Program-made: the position numbers and the translations under genes
NCBI GenBank assembly: GCA_050743865.1
Contig: JBOGGE010000154.1
Span: forward strand, 1 to 7,093
Direction of reading: 5' to 3'
DNA length: 7,093 bases
From: DAHUZJ01 sp050743865
Lineage (GTDB): Bacteria > Actinomycetota > Acidimicrobiia > Acidimicrobiales > RAAP-2
Notes under the pieces: model-generated
The model's database searches: none
Told to the model about the DNA's origin: nothing
Seen by the model: only the letters and a program-made list of their open reading frames with translations
In this document: piece after piece, positions 1-6,055 of the stretch
How the letters are laid out: the number at the start of each line of letters is the position of its first letter
Numbering within the stretch: position 1 is the first letter of the stretch

Positions 1-660
1 CCGCCCGAGTCGTCACTCGAGCTCGGCGCCTTCGTCGACGGCCTGGTCGGCGCGGCCGTAGCCCGGATGCTCGGGGGCGTCCCCGTCGTACGCCCTGCGT
101 CGCCGGCGGCCCTCACGCCACCAGAGCCGGATTGCGTGGAGGTGGGACCGGTGCGCATCGTGGGAGGTGTCAGGCCGCAGAACTTCGACTGCGGCTACCG
201 CCCCGACGGCGTCCGATTTGCCTTCGATTCGAAGACGCTGAACGACAAGAAGAGCGTCGGCAAGAACTACCAGAACATGATCAACGACCTGGCCACGGAG
301 GCCACGACCGTCCACAGCCGCTTTCCCTATGCGGTCGTCGCCTTCATGGTCGTCATCCCGGCGCCCTGCCTCGCAGAACCCTCCCGATCGGCCATCATCG
401 CCACCCTCGAACGCCTCGGGAGTCGTCGGCTGGTCGACGAACCGGTGCACCGGGCCGAGGCAATGGCGCTGGTGCTCTGGGAGCCTGAGACCGGCGAGGT
501 GCTCCAAGATCGGCCCCGTCCCGGCTCCTCCGTGCGCCTCGAGCGGTTCTCGGAGGCCATTGAGGGCATGTACGTCGATCGGTACAAGGGCTTACCGCCT
601 CACGCCGACGCCGGTGACGAGGATTCCGTCGAGGGTGTCTCGGGCTCTGGCGCCGGCTAG
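1..660 (+). CDS. Probable type II restriction endonuclease, PD-(D/E)XK fold (5'-partial)
   Basis: The frame is open from the first base to a TAG at 658–660, so 219 C-terminal residues are visible and the true start lies left of the window. An internal ATG at 67 is not needed as a start, because the upstream residues look coding (an amphipathic stretch, LGAFVDGLVGAAVARML). The nuclease call rests on a compact acidic/lysine cluster, NFDCGYRPDGVRFAFDSK, with D63, D69, D76 and K78 of the visible part as candidate metal-binding and catalytic residues of a PD-(D/E)XK core. It is followed by a Lys/Asn-rich helix (KNYQNMINDLATEATT) and a hydrophobic strand (YAVVAFMVVIP). The second support is context: a DNA adenine methyltransferase lies directly opposite and overlaps it by 4 bp. 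Expected role: cytoplasmic double-strand cleavage of DNA not methylated by the partner. Codon use is somewhat more relaxed near the 3' end (ATT, GAT, TTA, CCT) than in ispG. I do not recognise the subfamily or target site; the nuclease assignment is inference. Confidence 0.7.
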   Translation, partial: PPESSLELGAFVDGLVGAAVARMLGGVPVVRPASPAALTPPEPDCVEVGPVRIVGGVRPQNFDCGYRPDGVRFAFDSKTLNDKKSVGKNYQNMINDLATEATTVHSRFPYAVVAFMVVIPAPCLAEPSRSAIIATLERLGSRRLVDEPVHRAEAMALVLWEPETGEVLQDRPRPGSSVRLERFSEAIEGMYVDRYKGLPPHADAGDEDSVEGVSGSGAG

Positions 661-2360
661 CGCGACCTGTGCTTGCGATGGAGTCGGCGTTCACACAGCT
701 TTCGCCAGATGCCTTTGACGAGCTCGATGTCCCGCGTGCTGAGCCCGCACTCGAGCAGCACCATCCGATCGACCTCGGCAAGCACCTGTTCGGGTTCCTT
801 GCGCCTTGCCCAGAGGTCGAGCTCGTCCAGCGGTAGCTCTGTGTCGTGGCATGGGATCGGCAAGCCCTCTGCCTCGGTGGGCTCGAGCTCTAGGACGCCC
901 CCGCCGTACGACCTCCCGCGGATCTCCGCGAACGCGAACGTCACGGAGTTCATCGATGCCGCCGCCAGCTGGGCCACGTCGGTTCCAGGTCGGGCAAACA
1001 CGCGATGGACGGTGTCCGTGCAGGTCGCTCCTGCTCGGTTGACGAGGACCTTCGGTCCTTCGTGCACCTGGCGGAGCATGAACCCGTCCGGTACCTGCGT
1101 CGAGGGGACGTTCCACCACGTGGGCTCACGGATCCGGCACTTGAAGCCGCGGTGGTAGCCGAGCCGCTCGCCGTGCTCGACGTAGGCGAGCGCGTCTTCG
1201 GACAGCCGTTCTCGGTCCTCCGGCCCCAGCTGGAGCAGGAGGCACCGCTGGTCGGCGTCGACGAGACGCTCCCATTCGGCGGGGGTGAGCTGCAAACCCG
1301 GCAACTGCGCCGTGCGGCTGACGATCCTCAGGCACTTGCGGCGCATCCGCCAGGCATTCGCTTGGGTGGGTGACATGACGAAGAACGCGTTCTGGCCAGT
1401 GACGATGCCGACGTTCACCCGAGCCAGCGTCCCCAGGGCAGGGAAGCTCGACGAGCTCTCGATGGCCCGGACCAGACCCAGTTCCTTCTTCGTCAAGTAG
1501 TACTGGGTCCACTTCTCCCGTCCGTGCTCGAGCTCGACGCGGGCAGGCGGCGCAGCGGCGGGTCTCCACGAGGTGAGATCTTGGACCCCGTCCAGCTCCA
1601 CCAGTGCGATGCGAGCTGGGCCGCTTCCCTTGACGCCCATGACGAGGAGCGTCTCCTGCTGGACGAGCTCGAACGTGAGCTTTCGGAAGGTGACGATCCA
1701 CAGTGTCTCGAACGAACGAGCGAGGTAGTTGCGCAGTTCCGCTGCGTAGCTCACCGAGAGGAGCTCGGCTGGGAGGACCATCGCCAGGCGGCCACCGGGC
1801 CGGAGCGCTCGGGTGGCGAGCACGACGAACGGCACCCATGCGTTGGTGAGCCGGTTGGGCGAGAGCCCGGCTTCATGCATCACGTCGAAGGCCCGCGTCC
1901 GGTACTGCTCAGGCCAGGACTGGTAGCGGATGAACGGCGGGTTGCCCACGACAGCGTCGTAGGCCCCGTCGTCGGCGCCGCGGTGGAGGGTGAATGCGTC
2001 ACCAACCGTCACGGAGACGTTCGGAGCCCGACGCAGCCGGATCCTGCCCGCCTCCTCGCCGAAGAGCTCCTGGGCGTCGACGCGGCCGCGGGCGCCCAGG
2101 CGACGGACGACGGCTGTGACGAAGATGCCGTCGCCGGCGCTCGGCTCGAGCACCTTTGCTGTCGGCTGGCGCACAGCCCACGAGGCGAGGGCTTCCGCGA
2201 TCGGCTCCGGGGTGTAGTAGCCCCCGCGCAACTTGTCTGTCCCGCCCGGGCCCACGTGCCGATCTAACCACACCTGTGTAACTCCCGGCAGGACCAGGCT
2301 CGGGTGCTGGGTGGACAAGGCGTCTTCGACGATGGGCAGCTCAGGCTGGGACCAGGTCAT
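657..2360 (-). CDS. N6-adenine DNA methyltransferase, gamma class (TaqI/Eco57I-like), of the R-M pair
   Basis: This encodes 567 aa and transfers a methyl group from S-adenosylmethionine to adenine N6 in the target site, protecting host DNA. The motif order is that of gamma-class enzymes: motif X GGYYTP (46–51), motif I VLEPSAGDG (70–78, SAM binding), an acidic residue after strand 2 (E98), GDAF (120–123) and catalytic motif IV NPPF (140–143). A long C-terminal half acts as target-recognition region and ends with LEPTEAEGLPIP near 491–503, a signature of Eco57I/TaqI-type methylases. There is no nuclease motif in it, so it is a stand-alone methylase rather than a fused type IIG enzyme. Its length is near that of PstI/BsuBI-type methylases. 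The frame stays open upstream to 2687, but that extension is Arg/Pro-rich antisense of the ispG region, so I start at the ATG complementary to 2358–2360. No Shine-Dalgarno precedes it; the transcript could be leaderless. Codons such as ACA, TTA and GAA are more frequent than in the housekeeping genes, which suggests acquisition. Confidence 0.9.
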   Translation of the reverse strand: MTWSQPELPIVEDALSTQHPSLVLPGVTQVWLDRHVGPGGTDKLRGGYYTPEPIAEALASWAVRQPTAKVLEPSAGDGIFVTAVVRRLGARGRVDAQELFGEEAGRIRLRRAPNVSVTVGDAFTLHRGADDGAYDAVVGNPPFIRYQSWPEQYRTRAFDVMHEAGLSPNRLTNAWVPFVVLATRALRPGGRLAMVLPAELLSVSYAAELRNYLARSFETLWIVTFRKLTFELVQQETLLVMGVKGSGPARIALVELDGVQDLTSWRPAAAPPARVELEHGREKWTQYYLTKKELGLVRAIESSSSFPALGTLARVNVGIVTGQNAFFVMSPTQANAWRMRRKCLRIVSRTAQLPGLQLTPAEWERLVDADQRCLLLQLGPEDRERLSEDALAYVEHGERLGYHRGFKCRIREPTWWNVPSTQVPDGFMLRQVHEGPKVLVNRAGATCTDTVHRVFARPGTDVAQLAAASMNSVTFAFAEIRGRSYGGGVLELEPTEAEGLPIPCHDTELPLDELDLWARRKEPEQVLAEVDRMVLLECGLSTRDIELVKGIWRKLCERRLHRKHRSR

Positions 2361-2550
2361 GCACCGAAGGGTCGGCCTGGGGCCGGCGGCGCGCCCCGCC
2401 GTGGGTGACGGGCGGGCGACGGGCGTGTCCCGCCGGGCGCAGTCCGGGCCGGCCACCGATGTGAGCCGCCGCGCCGAGCCGGGCCGGTCGAGCGCGGCCC
2501 TCCCTCGGATGGCGCGCCGCCGTGCCCGCCAGGCGCGGCAGAATGGGTGC
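2361..2550. other. Divergent intergenic region between the methyltransferase and ispG
   Basis: These 190 bases should carry the promoters for both divergent genes. I see no strong sigma-70-type promoter on either strand. Toward ispG, CAGAAT at 2539–2544 is a weak -10-like hexamer placed so that transcription would begin at or near the A of the ispG ATG (2551), which would fit a leaderless start; no convincing -35 accompanies it. Toward the methyltransferase, the complement of the bases just above the start reads GACCCT, at best a poor -10. The region holds a direct repeat (2407–2425) and two copies of the palindrome GGCGCGCC (2388–2395 and 2511–2518). In-frame ATGs upstream of ispG, for example 2509, fall here. 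Confidence 0.5.
2407..2425. repeat. Direct repeat GACGGGCG x2, one helical turn apart
   Basis: The octamer GACGGGCG occurs at 2407–2414 and again at 2418–2425, offset by 11 bases, about 50 bases upstream of the methyltransferase start. Repeats spaced by one helical turn can be a binding site for a regulator. In sequence this GC-rich the match may be chance, and no controller (C) protein gene is visible in the window. Confidence 0.3.
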
Positions 2551-3846
2551 ATGGATCTCTCGCCGTCCCTGTTGCCCCCCCGGCGGCCCACCCGCCAGAT
2601 CCGGGTGGGCAGCGTCCCCATCGGCGGCGGGGCGCCGGTCTCGGTCCAGTCCATGACGACCACCAAGACGGCCGACGTGGAGGGCACCTTGGCCCAGATC
2701 TACGCCCTGGCGGCCGCCGGGGCCGACATAGTCCGCTGCACCTGTAACGACCAGGCGGCGGCCGAGGGCCTGGCCCAGATCGTGCCCCGCTCCCCGGTGC
2801 CCATCGTGGCCGACATCCACTTCCACCACGAGATGGCCCTGGCCGCCCTGGAGGCGGGGGTGCACGGCCTCCGCCTCAACCCCGGCAACCTGAAGAAACC
2901 GTCGGAGATCAAGCTGGTGGCTTCCGAGGCCAAGGACCGGGGGGTGCCGATCCGCATCGGCGTCAACGCCGGGTCCCTCCATCCCGACCTCTACCGCAAG
3001 TACGGCGGAGCCACCCCCGAGGCGCTGGTCGAGTCGGCCCAGGTCGAGCTGGACTACTTCAGCGAGGTCGGGTTCTCCGACGTCAAGATCTCGGTCAAGG
3101 CGTCGTCGGTGGCCCTGATGGTGGCCGCCTATCGCCTGGCCTCGGCGACCTTCGACCACCCGCTCCACCTGGGGGTGACCGAGGCCGGTCCGCCGCCGGC
3201 GGGCCTGGTCAAGGGCACGGCCGGGATCGGGGCCCTGCTGGCCGAGGGCATCGGGGACACCATCCGCTACTCGCTCACCGCCGACCCGGTGGAGGAGGCC
3301 AAGGCCGGGCGCCAGCTCTTGGAGGCGCTGGGCCTGCGCGAGCGCAAGGGGCTCGACCTCATCGCCTGCCCGTCGTGCGGCCGGGCCCAGGTCGACGTCA
3401 TCGCCGTGGCCAAGGAGGCCCAGGCGGCGCTGGAGGACCGGAACCTGCCCATCCAGGTGGCGGTCATGGGCTGCGTCGTCAACGGCCCGGGCGAGGCCCG
3501 CAGCGCCGACCTGGGGATCGCCGCCGGCAAGCAGAAGGGCCATCTGTTCATCAAGGGCAAGATCGTGCGGGTCGTCCCCGAGGCCGAGATGGTCGAGGCC
3601 CTGGTGACCGAGGCCGAGCGCCTGGTGGCGGAGGGCGTCGAGGCCCGCCTGGCGGCTGCCGAGTCGGGGGCCGAGGCCGAGGCCGAGGCCGACCGCCAGG
3701 CCCTGCTGGGCGAGGGTGGGATCGATCCCAACCACACCTCGACCCGGATCGACCGGATCCGCCGGCGCGGCCACCAGGACCCGCCGGGCGGTACCACCGG
3801 TCCTGTCACCGACGGCGGCACCGGCACCGGCCCTTCCGGCGGCTGA
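2551..3846 (+). CDS. ispG: 4-hydroxy-3-methylbut-2-en-1-yl diphosphate synthase (GcpE)
   Basis: This encodes 431 aa. The enzyme is the penultimate step of the MEP isoprenoid pathway: it reduces 2-C-methyl-D-erythritol 2,4-cyclodiphosphate to HMBPP, using a [4Fe-4S] cluster, in the cytoplasm. The N-terminal TIM-barrel opens with RQIRVGSVPIGG and VSVQSMTTTKT, followed by RCTCND, VADIHF and LRLNPGN. The C-terminal cluster domain keeps all expected ligands: C273 and C276 (ACPSCG), C308 (MGCVVNGPGEA) and E315, spaced as in E. coli IspG (C270, C273, C305, E312). The family is usually about 360–390 residues. The excess here is a tail from about residue 365: an Ala/Glu run (AESGAEAEAEAD), a basic patch (RIDRIRRRGHQ), then a Gly/Thr/Pro-rich end. 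The ATG at 2551 gives the usual short lead into the barrel. An in-frame ATG at 2509 would add 14 Arg-rich residues and cannot be excluded. There is only a weak purine tract before 2551. proS follows after 9 nt. Confidence 0.96.
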   Translation: MDLSPSLLPPRRPTRQIRVGSVPIGGGAPVSVQSMTTTKTADVEGTLAQIYALAAAGADIVRCTCNDQAAAEGLAQIVPRSPVPIVADIHFHHEMALAALEAGVHGLRLNPGNLKKPSEIKLVASEAKDRGVPIRIGVNAGSLHPDLYRKYGGATPEALVESAQVELDYFSEVGFSDVKISVKASSVALMVAAYRLASATFDHPLHLGVTEAGPPPAGLVKGTAGIGALLAEGIGDTIRYSLTADPVEEAKAGRQLLEALGLRERKGLDLIACPSCGRAQVDVIAVAKEAQAALEDRNLPIQVAVMGCVVNGPGEARSADLGIAAGKQKGHLFIKGKIVRVVPEAEMVEALVTEAERLVAEGVEARLAAAESGAEAEAEADRQALLGEGGIDPNHTSTRIDRIRRRGHQDPPGGTTGPVTDGGTGTGPSGG

Positions 3847-3855
3847 GCCCGCTCC

Positions 3856-5352
3856 GTGACCGACGCCGACGAGGGGCGCCCCGCCCGCGGGCCCGGCCTC
3901 GGCGCGGGGGCCCTCACCCCGCGGGCCGCCGACTTCCCCCGCTGGTACCAGGAGGTGGTGGCCGGGGCCGAGCTGGCCGACAACGGGCCGGTACGGGGCA
4001 CCATGGTCATCCGGCCCTGGGGCTACGCCATCTGGGAGCTGCTCCAGTCGGCGCTCGACCGGCGGATCAAGGAGGCCGGTGCCGAGAACGCCTACTTCCC
4101 GCTGTTCATCCCCGAGTCCTTCCTGCAGCGGGAGGCGGCCCACGTGGAGGGGTTCAACCCTGAGCTGGCCGTGGTCACCCACGGCGGCGGCAAGCGCCTC
4201 GACGAGCCGGTCGTGGTCCGCCCGACCAGCGAGACGGTGGTGAACCACTACTTCGCCAAGTGGATCCACAGCCACCGGGACCTCCCCCTCCTGGTCAACC
4301 AGTGGGCCAACGTCGTCCGCTGGGAGCTTCGGCCCCGGCTCTTCCTGAGGACCACTGAGTTCCTGTGGCAGGAGGGGCACACCGTGCACGCCACCGAGGC
4401 CGAGGCGCGGGCCTACGCCCTGCGCATCCTGACCGACGTCTACCGGGCGACCATGGTGGACGTGGCCGCCGTCCCCGTGGTGCTCGGCCGCAAGACCGAC
4501 CGCGAGCGTTTCGCCGGCGCCGAGCGCACCTGGACGTGCGAGGGGATGATGGGCGACGGGAAGGCGCTTCAGATGGGTACCAGCCACGAGCTGGGCCAGA
4601 ACTTCTCCCGGGCCTTCGGCATCCAGTTCGCCGACGACGCCGGCACCCTCCGGCACCCGTGGCAGACGTCGTGGGGGGCGTCGACCCGGCTCATCGGCGC
4701 CCTGGTCATGGCCCATGGTGACGACCACGGGCTGCGGCTCCCCCCTGCGCTCGCCCCGGCCGAGGTGGTCGTCATGGTGGTCCGCGACGGCGAGGGCGTC
4801 CGGCGGGCAGCCGACGCCGTGGTCGAAGAGCTGTCCCGGGCCGGCCGCCGGGTCCGGCTGGACGACCGGACCGGCACCGGCTTCGGGCGCCGCTCGGTCG
4901 ACTGGGAGCGCAAGGGCGTGCCGGTCCGGGTGGAGGTCGGCCCTCGGGACCTGGCCGGAGGCAACGCCACGGTCGTCGTCCGGCACCTGCTGCGCAAGGA
5001 GCCGGTGCCGCTGGCCGCCGTGCCCGGGGCGGTGGGGGCGGCGCTCGACGGGGTCGCCGGCGACCTGCGCGCCGAGGCCACGCGGTTCCGGGACGCCCGC
5101 ACGGCCGAGGTGCCGGACCTGGCGGGGGCGGTGGAGGCGGGCCGGACCGGCTTCGCCCGGGTGCCGTGGACGGCGATCGGTCCGGAGGGTGAGACGGCGC
5201 TGGCCGCCGAGTCGTTGTCCGTGCGTTGTCTCCAGCGGCCCGGCGGGGGGCTGGACGGTGACCCCGGCGGGGGGCTGGACGGTGACGCCGGCGGGAACCC
5301 GGGCTCGGGGCCGGCCGAGCCGCTGGTGGCGGTGGTGTCGAGGGCGTACTGA
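3856..5352 (+). CDS. proS: Prolyl-tRNA synthetase, short archaeal-type, without editing insertion
   Basis: This encodes 498 aa. It is a class II synthetase charging tRNA-Pro with proline from ATP. The catalytic domain shows motif 1 around GTMVIRPWGYAIWELL (from residue 48), the proline-binding TSE loop (124–126), motif 2 RWELRPRLFLRTTEFLWQEGH (split across 155–175), a DGKALQMGTSH segment, and motif 3 GDDHGLRLPP (288–297). The anticodon-binding domain covers roughly 300–400, and a C-terminal domain ends in Tyr498, as in this type. Bacterial-type ProRS is about 570 residues with an editing insertion between motifs 2 and 3; that insertion is absent. The C-terminal domain of archaeal-type enzymes often binds zinc through four cysteines. 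This protein has only two Cys (228 and 458), so the zinc site is lost. A duplicated GGGLDGD segment lies at 465–477. The GTG start sits 9 nt after the ispG stop with no clear Shine-Dalgarno, suggesting translational coupling. Confidence 0.95.
   Translation: MTDADEGRPARGPGLGAGALTPRAADFPRWYQEVVAGAELADNGPVRGTMVIRPWGYAIWELLQSALDRRIKEAGAENAYFPLFIPESFLQREAAHVEGFNPELAVVTHGGGKRLDEPVVVRPTSETVVNHYFAKWIHSHRDLPLLVNQWANVVRWELRPRLFLRTTEFLWQEGHTVHATEAEARAYALRILTDVYRATMVDVAAVPVVLGRKTDRERFAGAERTWTCEGMMGDGKALQMGTSHELGQNFSRAFGIQFADDAGTLRHPWQTSWGASTRLIGALVMAHGDDHGLRLPPALAPAEVVVMVVRDGEGVRRAADAVVEELSRAGRRVRLDDRTGTGFGRRSVDWERKGVPVRVEVGPRDLAGGNATVVVRHLLRKEPVPLAAVPGAVGAALDGVAGDLRAEATRFRDARTAEVPDLAGAVEAGRTGFARVPWTAIGPEGETALAAESLSVRCLQRPGGGLDGDPGGGLDGDAGGNPGSGPAEPLVAVVSRAY
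5240..5295 (+). repeat. 24-bp in-frame tandem duplication within proS
   Basis: Two 24-base units (5241–5264 and 5265–5288) are identical except for the 23rd base (C versus G), and the first seven bases of a third follow at 5289–5295. The period is a multiple of three, so it adds GGGLDGDP/GGGLDGDA to the ProS C-terminal domain, in a loop just after VRCLQRP. It looks like a replication-slippage expansion in a tolerant surface loop. Confidence 0.85.
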
Positions 5353-5397
5353 GCGGCCGCTGCCGGCGCGACCCGGGGACCGGCCGCCGGCGCCGGT

Positions 5398-5406
5398 TGC
5401 TATACT
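5398..5406 (+). promoter_or_regulatory. Extended -10 promoter candidate for rimP–nusA
   Basis: TGC followed by TATACT (5401–5406) matches an extended -10 element and is a rare AT-rich island in the GC-rich spacer after proS. The expected start is near 5413, giving a leader of about 160 nt before rimP. The -35 position (near 5378–5383, GACCGG) is poor, which is usual for extended -10 promoters. Confidence 0.6.
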
Positions 5407-5440
5407 CCCTTCGCTGTCCGGTCTCATTGCAGGACCTGTC

Positions 5441-5468
5441 GAAAGCGTGGGCCGCTGCCCACGCTTTC
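5441..5468 (+). other. Perfect 12-bp hairpin in the rimP leader
   Basis: GAAAGCGTGGGC and its exact reverse complement GCCCACGCTTTC flank the tetraloop CGCT. The downstream bases (CTCGTGC) lack a U-run, so it is not a canonical intrinsic terminator. It could be a pause or attenuation hairpin, a 3'-end processing signal for the ispG–proS transcript, or a weak bidirectional terminator. Confidence 0.75.
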
Positions 5469-5561
5469 CTCGTGCATGGGCCCTTTCCTCGGAACGGGGC
5501 CGTGCCGGAAGGGCCTGGTGGCGCCGGCGGCGCCCGGATCCGCTGGTGCGACGCCGGGCTC

Positions 5562-5570
5562 GGAAAGGAG
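5562..5570 (+). promoter_or_regulatory. Ribosome binding site of rimP
   Basis: GGAAAGGAG ends 5 nt before the ATG at 5576. It is the strongest Shine-Dalgarno in the window and fixes the rimP start, since the reading frame itself stays open far upstream. The stem ending at 5559 lies directly before it. Confidence 0.85.
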
Positions 5571-5575
5571 CGAGC

Positions 5576-6055
5576 ATGGGACAGGCGAGGGCCGACGAGC
5601 TGCACGGCGTGCTGTCGTCGGTGGTGCGCGCCCAGGGTCTCGACCTGTTCGACCTCGAGGTGGCTGCCGGCCTGGTGCGGGTGACCGTCGACCGGGAGGG
5701 CGGCATCGACCTCGAGGACCTGGCCAGCGCCAACAGGGCACTGTCTCGGGCGTTGGACGAGCTCGACCCCCTCCCCGGCCGCTACTCCCTGGAGGTGTCC
5801 AGCCCCGGTCTCGAACGCCGGCTGCGGACGCCCGGGCACTTCGCCGGGGCAGTGGGGGAGACGGTCATGGTCCGCCTGCGCCCCGGGTCCCCCGAGCCCC
5901 GCCGGCTCCGGGGGCGGCTGGTGGAGGCCGGCGAGGGGGCCATCGTCGTCGAGACCGCCGGGGGCCGTCACCGCCTGGATTACGACCAGGTCGAACGGGC
6001 GCGGACCGAGCTCGAGTGGGGCGCCACCCCGAGAGAAGGGGTCACGACGTCATGA
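5576..6055 (+). CDS. rimP: Ribosome maturation factor RimP
   Basis: This encodes 159 aa, within the normal RimP range of about 150–180. RimP binds the pre-30S particle and promotes late assembly of the 30S head. The N-terminal alpha/beta domain (about 1–80) contains LFDLEVAAGLVRVTVDREGGIDLEDL and the family signature YSLEVSSPGLERRL starting at Y70. The C-terminal Sm/SH3-like barrel (about 90–150) contains VGETVMVRLRPG, RRLRGRLVEAGEGAIVVE and the closing strand RHRLDYDQVERARTELEW. The ATG at 5576 is chosen because a strong GGAAAGGAG precedes it and the family N-terminus begins there. Upstream codons in the same frame are Arg/Trp-rich and read as antisense-like noise overlapping proS. The stop TGA shares bases with the nusA ATG (ATGA), so the two genes are translationally coupled, as in the rimP–nusA operons of most bacteria. 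Confidence 0.95.
   Translation: MGQARADELHGVLSSVVRAQGLDLFDLEVAAGLVRVTVDREGGIDLEDLASANRALSRALDELDPLPGRYSLEVSSPGLERRLRTPGHFAGAVGETVMVRLRPGSPEPRRLRGRLVEAGEGAIVVETAGGRHRLDYDQVERARTELEWGATPREGVTTS

Larger units (their letters stand above)
5413..5575 (+). promoter_or_regulatory. Structured 5' leader of rimP–nusA
   Basis: The stretch between the promoter candidate and the rimP ATG contains several inverted repeats. The strongest is a perfect 12-bp stem (5441–5452 with 5457–5468) closing the 4-nt loop CGCT. A second stem pairs GGCCCTTTCC (5479–5488) with GGAAGGGCC (5507–5515), with one bulged base. Near the ribosome binding site, GGCGCC at 5520–5525 can pair with 5529–5534, or GCCCGG (5532–5537) can pair with CCGGGC (5554–5559); these two stems share bases 5532–5534 and exclude each other. 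No tRNA fold is seen, unlike E. coli, where metY precedes rimP. The layout suggests attenuation or autoregulation, for instance by NusA, but this is inference, and I know of no described family that matches it. Confidence 0.45.

Noticed and set aside
1..660. Identification as a PstI/BsuBI-type endonuclease from the methylase similarity
   Set aside because: The methylase is only generally similar to that group in length and motif order, and the nuclease fragment shows no signature I can tie to it.
1524..2267. 247-codon open frame on the + strand inside the methyltransferase gene
   Set aside because: It lies opposite the catalytic domain, whose motifs are intact on the - strand. Its own translation shows no motif, and it has no convincing ribosome binding site.
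2361..2687. N-terminal extension of the methyltransferase by 109 residues
   Set aside because: The extension is Arg/Pro/Ala-rich, overlaps the 5' end of ispG on the opposite strand and precedes the natural family N-terminus. The ATG complementary to 2358–2360 fits better.
5441..5468. Intrinsic (Rho-independent) terminator after proS
   Set aside because: The stem is perfect but no U-run follows, and it lies downstream of the promoter candidate for rimP, so I report it as a hairpin only.
5353..5575. tRNA gene ahead of rimP, as with metY in E. coli
   Set aside because: No cloverleaf, T-loop GTTCRA or acceptor-stem pairing could be found in the spacer.
2341..5733. Very long open frame (1130 codons) on the - strand across ispG and proS
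   Set aside because: It is antisense to two clear conserved genes. The Gly/Arg/Pro/His/Asp-rich, low-complexity translation is the usual by-product of strong third-position G/C bias, and no domain is recognisable.
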